Below, one piece after another: positions 1 to 5,287 of a stretch of DNA of 6,804 nt. Within the stretch, counting starts at the first letter, position 1. Each line of letters starts with the position of its first letter. This DNA is from Hellea sp. (GTDB taxonomy: Bacteria; Pseudomonadota; Alphaproteobacteria; Caulobacterales; Maricaulaceae). Location of the stretch: contig JAHDEU010000118.1 in the NCBI GenBank assembly GCA_020628635.1, positions 1-6,804 on the forward strand, given 5' to 3'. The notes beneath the pieces were generated by a model. That model had not been told where the DNA came from and did no database searches. It saw only the letters and a list, made by a program, of their open reading frames with translations. The translations under genes and the position numbers were made by a program.

Positions 1-35
1 ATTCCCCCCATTTCGATGCTGGCCAAGCCTTATCG

Positions 36-67
36 CTAACGCGCGGTTAAGGCGTCGCCGCTAGCTC
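36..67 (+). promoter_or_regulatory. Possible promoter with CtrA-like box upstream of the DUF2336 gene
   Basis: Positions 36-50 read CTAA-N7-TTAA, one mismatch from the CtrA response-regulator consensus TTAA-N7-TTAA known from Caulobacter and relatives. Nine bases downstream, 60-67 reads GCTAGCTC, which fits the Caulobacter housekeeping -10 consensus GCTANAWC at seven of eight positions. The box would cover the -35 area, which is where activating CtrA sites usually lie. The start point would then be near 72-74, giving a short leader before the ATG at 88. The motif matches are seen directly. Function is inference, and both motifs are short enough to occur by chance. Confidence 0.3.
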
Positions 68-73
68 CCGAGC

Positions 74-80
74 GAGGGAG
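74..80 (+). promoter_or_regulatory. Shine-Dalgarno of the DUF2336 gene, in a small inverted repeat
   Basis: GAGGGAG lies seven bases before the ATG at 88 and is a good purine-rich ribosome binding site; it fixes the start of the DUF2336 gene. Its GGGAG part (76-80) is exactly complementary to CTCCC at 65-69 with a six-base loop, so an mRNA containing both arms could hide the site in a 5-bp stem. If transcription begins near 72, as the promoter motifs suggest, the left arm is absent and no hairpin forms. Confidence 0.6.
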
Positions 81-87
81 ACGCGCC

Positions 88-1191
88 ATGGGATTGTTCC
101 AGAAATTGCCAAGCAGCCTGCTGCGTCGCGCCGTCGAAGGCGCATCTGCCGAGGACCGCGCCGTCGCCACGCTCGCCATCGGGCGGCAGGTCCGCGCGGC
201 CGCCATGACGGAGGACGACCGCCGCTTCGCCCGCGCGCTGTTCACGCGCATTGCCGACGATGTCGCAGAAGAGGTGAGGCGCGCGCTGTCCGTTACCCTG
301 CGCAACTCGCCCAACCTGCCGCGCAGCGTTGCCAACCAACTCATCGCCGACATGGATTCGATCGCAGCACCGCTGCTGGAGCATTCTCCTGTGATCACCG
401 ATGACGACCTGATCGTCGTTTTGCGCTCTCGGGCCGCAGCCAAGATTCGTGCGGTCGCGTCCCGAAAGCATGTATCGGAGCGCGTCAGCGGAGCCGTCAT
501 CAGTTTTGGCGACGGCCCGGCCGTGGCTGCGCTCGCCGCCAATGACGGCGCGCTGATCAGCGAGGCGGATGCGGCGCGGATCATGCGGCTGGCACAGAAT
601 GACGACCTGATCCGCGAGGCCGCGCTGCGACGCGAGGACATGCCGGCGGAGCTGATCGTATCGCTGATCCGGCGCAAGGTCGGGGACGTCGAAGCCGCGC
701 TTACGCCGCGAACCGAACACGCCGCTGCGATCGCGCGCGATGTGCGGACCCGCGCGAAGGCCGGCTTCGCGACACAGGACTGGTCGCCCTGCGCCATGCG
801 CGCCTATGTCGATGCGTTGGCAGGCAAGGGCGCGTTGGACGACGCCACGCTCGCCCGCGCGGCGGGGCAGGGCGATTGGCGCTTCGTGCAATGTGCGCTG
901 GCCGTGATGGCGGGCATCTCGGAAGCCAAGGCCGGGCTGATGGTGCTGGACAGCCAGCCCTTTGCCTTGAACGCGCTGACCAAGCGTGCCGGATTGTCAG
1001 ACGCGGCGCGCGCACTGCTCGCCGTGGCCGCAAGCGCCTATCTGGACCTGTCGCGCCGCGCCGCCAGCCTAGACCGCCGCGCCTTTCAGCGCATGATGGC
1101 GGAGCGGATCGCGAGCCATCCCGATGCGGCTGTGCATGAAGCGCTTTGGCTGGACTGGCTGGATGACGGTCTGAACCTGAAAGCCGCCTAG
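88..1191 (+). CDS. DUF2336 domain-containing protein
   Basis: A 367-residue protein with no signal peptide or membrane segment, so probably cytoplasmic. Almost the whole chain is predicted amphipathic helix in HEAT-like pairs. Residues about 40-130 contain a run of acidic/arginine helices with the RNSPNLPRSVANQLIADM segment, and 150-205 contain the DxLIREAALRREDMPAELIVSLIRRKV stretch. These are typical of the DUF2336 family (alpha-solenoid, function unknown, largely alphaproteobacterial). The C-terminal part (about 230-360) is a more variable helical tail ending in WLDWLDDGLNL. The ATG at 88 follows a strong GAGGGAG site. The gene converges on nadK and the two stops overlap by four bases. I recognise the family from its pattern, not from a search. 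The helical-repeat form suggests protein-protein binding, but no partner or reaction can be assigned. Confidence 0.85.
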   Translation: MGLFQKLPSSLLRRAVEGASAEDRAVATLAIGRQVRAAAMTEDDRRFARALFTRIADDVAEEVRRALSVTLRNSPNLPRSVANQLIADMDSIAAPLLEHSPVITDDDLIVVLRSRAAAKIRAVASRKHVSERVSGAVISFGDGPAVAALAANDGALISEADAARIMRLAQNDDLIREAALRREDMPAELIVSLIRRKVGDVEAALTPRTEHAAAIARDVRTRAKAGFATQDWSPCAMRAYVDALAGKGALDDATLARAAGQGDWRFVQCALAVMAGISEAKAGLMVLDSQPFALNALTKRAGLSDAARALLAVAASAYLDLSRRAASLDRRAFQRMMAERIASHPDAAVHEALWLDWLDDGLNLKAA

Positions 1192-1952
1192 GTCGAGAAC
1201 TGCTCGCGCAGGATCTTCTCGTCCAGGCCGTGGTCCGCGTCGAACAGCAAGGTGAGCTGCGTGTCGTGATCCTGCTCGATGTCCACGCTCTGCACGTGGC
1301 GGATCTCGGTGTTGTCGGCAGACGCGGAGACCGGGCGGCGGTCCGGATTGATGACCTCGATCCGCACCTTGGCCGAATTGTCGAGCAGCGCACCGCGCCA
1401 GCGCCGCGGGCGAAATGCGCTGATCGGGGTGAGGGCGAGAATGTCCGCGCCGAGTGGTATGACCGGGCCGTGCGCGGACAGGTTATAGGCTGTCGAGCCC
1501 GCGGGCGTCGCGACCATGACGCCGTCCGCCATCAATCGGTCCAGCCGCACCTTGCCGTCCACGATGAGGCGCAGATGGGCGGCCTGCTGCGTCTGGCGGT
1601 AGAGCGAAACCTCGTTGAACGCCGTGTCCTCGATCATGCCGCCCACGGCGTGGGCCGTCATCTTGAGCGGCGAGACCTGAGTGCGCTTGGCCTTCTCGAT
1701 CCGCTCGATCAGGTTCTCCGGGTCCATCCGGTTCATCAGAAAGCCGACCGTGCCGCGGTTCACGCCGTAGACGGGAAGTCCGCGCCGGATCAGCGACATG
1801 TAGCGGCGCAACGTGTTGAGCATGTGGCCATCGCCGCCGACCGGCACGATGACATCCGCTTCGCCCGCATCGACATTGCCGTAGCGATCCGCCAGCGCCC
1901 GCATGACGTCTTTCGCGCCGGGCTTGGCGCTCGCGGTGAAGGCGATCTTCAT
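1188..1952 (-). CDS. nadK: NAD kinase (ATP-NAD kinase)
   Basis: Phosphorylates NAD to NADP in the cytoplasm and is the only known route to NADP in most bacteria. The 254-residue length matches the short alphaproteobacterial form, which lacks the N-terminal extension of the E. coli enzyme. The diagnostic GGDG motif is at residues 39-42, with D41 the expected catalytic aspartate. The NE pair is at 113-114. The nucleotide-binding glycine-rich segment DGVMVATPAGSTAYNLSAHGPVI spans about 143-165, and ADNTEIRHV follows at 212-220. All key residues are present and the frame is intact. The ATG at 1952 has no recognisable Shine-Dalgarno, but a -10-like GCTATAGC ends six bases before it, so the message may be leaderless. 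The cytochrome gene lies 37 bases upstream on the same strand; co-transcription is also possible. The 3' end overlaps the convergent DUF2336 gene. Confidence 0.96.
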   Translation of the reverse strand: MKIAFTASAKPGAKDVMRALADRYGNVDAGEADVIVPVGGDGHMLNTLRRYMSLIRRGLPVYGVNRGTVGFLMNRMDPENLIERIEKAKRTQVSPLKMTAHAVGGMIEDTAFNEVSLYRQTQQAAHLRLIVDGKVRLDRLMADGVMVATPAGSTAYNLSAHGPVIPLGADILALTPISAFRPRRWRGALLDNSAKVRIEVINPDRRPVSASADNTEIRHVQSVDIEQDHDTQLTLLFDADHGLDEKILREQFST

Positions 1953-1958
1953 GGCGGA

Positions 1959-1982
1959 GCTATAGCAGGCAGGTCCGGTCTT
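1959..1982 (-). promoter_or_regulatory. Candidate nadK promoter, possibly giving a leaderless mRNA
   Basis: On the minus strand, 1966-1959 reads GCTATAGC, seven of eight matches to the Caulobacter-type -10 consensus GCTANAWC. A weak AAGACCG at 1982-1976 shares the GAC core of the TTGACGS -35 box, with a nine-base spacer that is slightly short. Only six bases separate the -10 element from the nadK ATG, so the start point would fall at or next to the ATG. The lack of a Shine-Dalgarno in front of nadK fits this. Strand-specific 5'-end mapping would settle it. Confidence 0.4.
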
Positions 1983-1989
1983 GCGAGCG

Positions 1990-2403
1990 CTATTCCGCTC
2001 CGGTCTCGGACTTCAGATACGCGATGACGGCCGCCCGGTCCTCGGGCTTGCGCAGGCCCGCATAGGTCATTCGGTTGCCTGGGATATAGGCGGCAGGCTT
2101 CTCGAGATAGGCGTCCATGGTCGCGTCGTCCCAGACGATGCCGGACGCTTTCATGGCGCGGGAATAGTTGAAGTCCTCGCGTGCGCCGGCCGCCTGGCCG
2201 AATACACCCCAGAGATTCGGGCCGACCTTGTGGCGCTCGCCTTCGGCCAGCGTGTGGCAGGAACGGCAGCGCTTCCACAAGATCGCGCCACGCTCCACGC
2301 TCGTCATCTCCGCTTTCGCAGGAGCGGGCGCTGTCGTGGGGGCGTCCGTCTCTGCGGCCGGGGCGCAGGCGGCAAGGAGGAGGAAGGGCAGCAGGCGTTT
2401 CAT
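1990..2403 (-). CDS. Small class I cytochrome c, probable lipoprotein
   Basis: A 137-residue single-heme electron carrier facing the periplasm. The haem-attachment motif CRSCH is at residues 46-50. GPNLWGVFG follows at 61-69, and the distal methionine ligand is expected at M112 in GNRMTYAGL. The tail DRAAVIAYLKS is the usual C-terminal helix of cytochrome c2-type proteins. I chose the ATG at 2403 because it is directly followed by a signal peptide, MKRLLPFLLLAAC. Its LAAC end looks like a lipobox with C13 as the lipidated residue, and an Ala/Pro/Thr-rich linker (14-32) tethers the haem domain. The open frame continues upstream to an ATG at 2514, but that start would bury the signal peptide. 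AAAGAG about five bases before 2403 is a modest binding site. Signal peptidase I cleavage nearby is an alternative to lipidation. It may share a transcript with nadK. Its redox partner is unknown. Confidence 0.9.
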   Translation of the reverse strand: MKRLLPFLLLAACAPAAETDAPTTAPAPAKAEMTSVERGAILWKRCRSCHTLAEGERHKVGPNLWGVFGQAAGAREDFNYSRAMKASGIVWDDATMDAYLEKPAAYIPGNRMTYAGLRKPEDRAAVIAYLKSETGAE

Positions 2404-2447
2404 GCGTGCTCTTTGCCAGAACGTCGGCGGCGTGCAAGCGGTCGCGC

Positions 2448-2465
2448 CGCCGCATGCGCCGCATG
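2448..2465. repeat. 9-bp perfect tandem repeat in the divergent intergenic region
   Basis: CGCCGCATG occurs twice back to back (2448-2456 and 2457-2465), between the divergent cytochrome and acyl-CoA dehydrogenase genes. Each copy carries a CGCCGC segment able to pair with GCGGCG at 2474-2479, so the duplication supplies two alternative left arms for the terminator-like hairpin described separately. Confidence 0.8.
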
Positions 2466-2485
2466 CAGAACACGCGGCGTTTTTT
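2457..2485 (+). terminator. Terminator-like hairpin with T6 tract, upstream of the acyl-CoA dehydrogenase gene
   Basis: CGCCGC (2457-2462) pairs perfectly with GCGGCG (2474-2479) across an 11-base loop and is followed at once by six T residues (2480-2485), the arrangement of a short rho-independent terminator on the + strand. No + strand gene ends here, because the gene to the left (cytochrome c) points away. It could stop antisense transcription running through nadK and the cytochrome gene from the DUF2336 promoter, or act as a leader attenuator for the downstream gene. The stem is only six base pairs and GC-rich sequence makes chance stems common, so this is tentative. Confidence 0.4.
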
Positions 2486-2549
2486 CCTAGAGACTGCGCG
2501 GTCCAGCATGGCATAGCCGCACCGAAACGCGAAAACCATTGGACCCACC

Positions 2550-4271
2550 ATGAGCTTCACCCCACCCGTCAATGCCATCGGTTTCCTGCTGCGGCACGGA
2601 ACCGATCTGGGCGCCATTTCCGAGACCGGCCGTTTCGAGGAGCCGTCAGACGATCTCGTCGGCGCGATCCTGACAGGCGCGTCGGAGTTTGCGCGCGACG
2701 TCTGGGCGCCGACCAATTGGGAGGGCGACCAGAACCCGGCCAAGCTGGAAGGCGACGACGTCATCGCCTCGCCCGGTTTCAAGGAAGCCTACCAGGCTTT
2801 TGTCGAGGGCGGCTGGCAGACGGTGAGCCTGCCGCAGGACATTGGCGGCATGGGCCTGCCGAGCGTGGTCTCGGTCGCGGTCAATGAAATGCTCTACGCA
2901 TCCAACATGGCGCTGGGGCTTTGCCCGATGCTGACCAGCTCCGCCGTGCAGGCCATCAAGGCGCATGCCTCGCCCGAGCTGCAGGAGACTTACCTGCCCA
3001 AGATGCTGGCAGGCGAATGGACTGGGGCGATGTGCCTGACGGAGCCGCAGGCGGGCTCGGACCTCGGACCCGTGCGGACCAAGGCGATGGACAATGGCGA
3101 CGGGACCTACGCGATCACGGGCCAGAAGATCTACATCACCTGGGGCGACCACGACTGCGCGGACAATGTGATCCACCTCGTCCTCGCGCGGCTGCCCGAC
3201 AGCCCGGAGGGCTCGCGCGGCATCTCGCTCTTCCTGTGTCCGAAGATGCACGTCAACGACGACGGCTCGCTGGGCGAACGCAATGATTTCAAGCCGATCG
3301 GGCTGGAACATAAGCTCGGTATCCACGGCAGCCCGACCTGCGTGATGGAGTTCAACGGAGCCACAGGCTATCTCGTCGGCGAAGTGAACCGCGGACTGGC
3401 CTGCATGTTCACCATGATGAACGAGGCGCGACTGTTTGTCGGCGTGCAGGGTGTGGCGATCGGCGAGCGCGCCTACCAAGCCGCGCTGCAATACGCGAAT
3501 GACCGCGTGCAGGGCGTGCCGCCGGGACAGGAGCCGGGCGCGCCGATCGTCGAACACCCCGATGTGCGCCGCATGCTGATCGACATGAAAGCCAAGCTGA
3601 TGGGCGCGCGCATGCTGGGCTTCGCCACCGCCGAAGCCGCCGATCTGCACCGCCACAAGCGCGAAGGACTGCTCACACCCATCTGTAAAAGCTATGGTTC
3701 CGATTTGGGTGTCAGCGTCGCGAGCACGGCCGTGCAGGTCCACGGCGGCATGGGTTTCGTGGAGGAAACCGGCGCGGCGCAGCACTTCCGCGACTCACGC
3801 ATTGCCCCGATCTACGAAGGCACGAACGGCATCCAGGCCATCGATCTCGTAGGGCGCAAGCTCAAGCGCGACGGCGGCGAGGAGATGCGTGCGCTGATCG
3901 GTGAATTGCGTGATGCTGTCGAAGGCGTCCGCAACGCTGGTGATCTCGACGTCTGCGCCCGCGCCATGGAGCAGGGGCTGGAGACACTCTCTACTGCGAC
4001 CGACATCGTGCTCAACGCGACCGAAGTGGACGCACTCGCCGTGGCCTCGACCTATCTTGATCTGGCCGCCCACGTCATCGGCGGCAGCCTGTTCGCCAAG
4101 GCGGTCGCTCGCGGCAAGCAGTCAGGCGACGCACACGCCGCCAACATGGCGGCTTTGGCCCGCTACCACGCGCTTCGCGTCATGCCCGCCGCCGACGGCA
4201 TGTTGGAGGCCATCCGCGCCGGCGCCGATCCGGTCTTCGCCTTCCCGCGCGCCCAGCTGGCGGACGTTTAG
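2550..4271 (+). CDS. Acyl-CoA dehydrogenase, long DmdC-type family
   Basis: An FAD-dependent enzyme that introduces a 2,3-double bond into an acyl-CoA and passes electrons to electron-transfer flavoprotein. At 573 residues it is far longer than classic 380-390-residue acyl-CoA dehydrogenases. It matches the family that includes 3-methylmercaptopropionyl-CoA dehydrogenase DmdC, with a short N-terminal extra domain and a helical C-terminal domain (about 460-573). Motifs are MCLTEPQAGSDLG at 161-173, QKIYITWGDHD from 192, QVHGGMGF at 396-403 and RDSRIAPIYEGTNGIQA at 414-429. E423 sits at the catalytic-base position of this family. The ATG at 2550 has only a weak GGA six bases upstream. The stop shares a base with the GTG start of panB, so the two are almost certainly co-transcribed. 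Substrate cannot be set from sequence: genomes of this group carry many paralogues, and no other DMSP-degradation gene is visible. Confidence 0.93.
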   Translation: MSFTPPVNAIGFLLRHGTDLGAISETGRFEEPSDDLVGAILTGASEFARDVWAPTNWEGDQNPAKLEGDDVIASPGFKEAYQAFVEGGWQTVSLPQDIGGMGLPSVVSVAVNEMLYASNMALGLCPMLTSSAVQAIKAHASPELQETYLPKMLAGEWTGAMCLTEPQAGSDLGPVRTKAMDNGDGTYAITGQKIYITWGDHDCADNVIHLVLARLPDSPEGSRGISLFLCPKMHVNDDGSLGERNDFKPIGLEHKLGIHGSPTCVMEFNGATGYLVGEVNRGLACMFTMMNEARLFVGVQGVAIGERAYQAALQYANDRVQGVPPGQEPGAPIVEHPDVRRMLIDMKAKLMGARMLGFATAEAADLHRHKREGLLTPICKSYGSDLGVSVASTAVQVHGGMGFVEETGAAQHFRDSRIAPIYEGTNGIQAIDLVGRKLKRDGGEEMRALIGELRDAVEGVRNAGDLDVCARAMEQGLETLSTATDIVLNATEVDALAVASTYLDLAAHVIGGSLFAKAVARGKQSGDAHAANMAALARYHALRVMPAADGMLEAIRAGADPVFAFPRAQLADV

Positions 4272-5155
4272 TGAGCACGCGCCCGCAACCGCCTGTCGAA
4301 GCGCTGACCGGGCAGGATGTCCCGGACCGCCCGCATCAGCGCCCGATCAAGCGCACGCGCCGCATCACGGCGCCGCAGATCACGGGGCGCAAGGGCAAGT
4401 CGCCTATCGTATGCCTGACCGCCTATGACGCGCCGACAGCCGAGATCATCGACCCGCATTGCGATCTGATTCTGGTGGGCGACTCCGTCGGCATGGTGGT
4501 GCATGGCCTGCCCAGCACGGTTGGCGTGACGCTCGACATGATGGTGCTGCACGGCAAGGCCGTGATGCGCGGCGCGAAGACGGCACTCGTCGTCGTCGAT
4601 CTGCCGTTCGGCTCCTATGAGGCTTCTCCGGAACAAGCCTTTGCGTCCGCGTCGCGCGTGATGATGCAGACTGGCTGCCAGGCGGTGAAGATCGAGAGCG
4701 GGTCCTACGCGACGGAGACGATCAGCTATCTCGTCCAGCGCGGCATCCCGGTGATGAGCCATGTCGGCCTAAGGCCGCAATCGCTGCACGTCTTCGGCGG
4801 CTTTCGCGCGCGGGGCCGGACGGACGCGATCTACAAGGAGATCGTCGACAATGCCAAAGCGGCTGCCGATGCAGGCTCCTTCGCCATTGTGGTCGAGGGC
4901 GTCAGCGCCGAGCTGGCAGAGGAAGTGACAGACGCCATCGACATTCCGACCATCGGCATCGGCGCGTCGGCTCAATGCGACGGGCAGATCCTCGTCACGC
5001 CGGACATGCTCGGCCTGTTCAAGCGCGTGCCGAAATTCGTGCACAAATACGGCTCCATGCGCGATGATGTGGAAGCTGCCGTGAAAGCCTATGCGTCGGA
5101 CGTGTCGGACCGGAGCTTTCCGCGCGCGGAAAACCTCTACGTGTTCAAGGACTGA
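4271..5155 (+). CDS. panB: 3-methyl-2-oxobutanoate hydroxymethyltransferase (ketopantoate hydroxymethyltransferase)
   Basis: Transfers a one-carbon unit from 5,10-methylenetetrahydrofolate to 2-oxoisovalerate, forming ketopantoate, the first committed step of pantothenate and CoA synthesis. The 294-residue protein is a complete TIM-barrel enzyme. Mg-ligand positions are D71 (VGDSVGMVVHG), D110 (VVDLPFGSY) and E142 (KIESG); H164 (SHVGLRPQ) and catalytic E209 (VVEGV) follow. Spacing of these residues nearly matches the E. coli enzyme, offset by 26-28. GIGASAQCDGQILV at 229-242 is the family signature. The GTG at 4271 is chosen because no in-frame ATG occurs before M75, which would lose D71. The start G is the last base of the preceding TAG stop, and GGCGGA at 4259-4264 inside the upstream gene can serve as binding site. 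About 26 extra N-terminal residues, rich in Pro and Arg, precede the barrel. panC is not in the window. Confidence 0.97.
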   Translation: MSTRPQPPVEALTGQDVPDRPHQRPIKRTRRITAPQITGRKGKSPIVCLTAYDAPTAEIIDPHCDLILVGDSVGMVVHGLPSTVGVTLDMMVLHGKAVMRGAKTALVVVDLPFGSYEASPEQAFASASRVMMQTGCQAVKIESGSYATETISYLVQRGIPVMSHVGLRPQSLHVFGGFRARGRTDAIYKEIVDNAKAAADAGSFAIVVEGVSAELAEEVTDAIDIPTIGIGASAQCDGQILVTPDMLGLFKRVPKFVHKYGSMRDDVEAAVKAYASDVSDRSFPRAENLYVFKD

Positions 5156-5174
5156 CGCGTTCAAGGACTGACGC
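5143..5174. repeat. 16-bp perfect tandem duplication across the panB stop codon
   Basis: GTTCAAGGACTGACGC occurs twice in direct succession (5143-5158 and 5159-5174), with one further matching base at 5175. The first copy encodes the last panB residues (FKD) and its TGA stop; the second is non-coding. Because the stop lies in the first copy, the duplication leaves the protein unchanged. Confidence 0.9.
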
Positions 5175-5207
5175 GCCCGCCTGACCGAATAGTCATGCCC
5201 TTTGCGG

Positions 5208-5235
5208 TTGCGACTCCCACAGGGCGCAGTTAATC
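5208..5235 (+). promoter_or_regulatory. Weak candidate promoter for the YfgM-like/bamB pair
   Basis: TTGCGAC at 5208-5214 keeps the TTG of a -35 box. AGTTAATC at 5228-5235 lies 13 bases downstream, a suitable spacing, but matches GCTANAWC only partly. The 132-base gap (5156-5287) otherwise holds the tandem duplication, a small TGAC-N6-GTCA dyad (5182-5195) and a GCCCT/AGGGC inverted repeat (5197-5201 and 5221-5225) with no T tract. No convincing terminator separates panB from the next gene, so read-through is also possible. Confidence 0.22.
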
Positions 5236-5287
5236 GTCGGCCACGTTTTCCACGGGCTGTCCGCCCGCATTCTCGCGCAGGGTCATC

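Noticed and set aside
61..891. Long antisense frames over the DUF2336 gene (36-797 and 61-891, minus strand)
   Set aside because: Compositionally they are Arg/Ser/Ala-rich shadows of a GC-rich coding region, with no recognisable family. The plus-strand frame has a good binding site and family match.
1230..2027. 265-codon plus-strand frame opposite nadK
   Set aside because: Shadow of nadK; no family resemblance, and nadK carries every catalytic motif.
2404..2514. N-terminally extended cytochrome c start at 2514
   Set aside because: It would add 37 residues rich in Cys, Ala and Gly ahead of a clear signal peptide, burying the export signal. The ATG at 2403 gives a proper lipoprotein signal.
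2646..3785. 379-codon antisense frame inside the acyl-CoA dehydrogenase gene
   Set aside because: His/Arg/Ala-rich composition typical of an antisense shadow. The plus strand encodes an intact enzyme with all motifs.
2550..4271. Evidence for a DMSP demethylation (dmd) locus
   Set aside because: The dehydrogenase belongs to the DmdC-type family, but no dmdA, dmdB or dmdD neighbour is present. The family has many paralogues of other specificity, so naming it dmdC is not justified.
5197..5225. Possible terminator after panB (GCCCT/AGGGC inverted repeat)
   Set aside because: The stem is five base pairs, the loop is 19 bases and no T tract follows.
5195..5233. Upstream in-frame ATG for the YfgM-like gene at 5195
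   Set aside because: The frame from 5195 hits TAA at 5231 after twelve codons, so it cannot extend the gene; it looks like a chance mini-frame.
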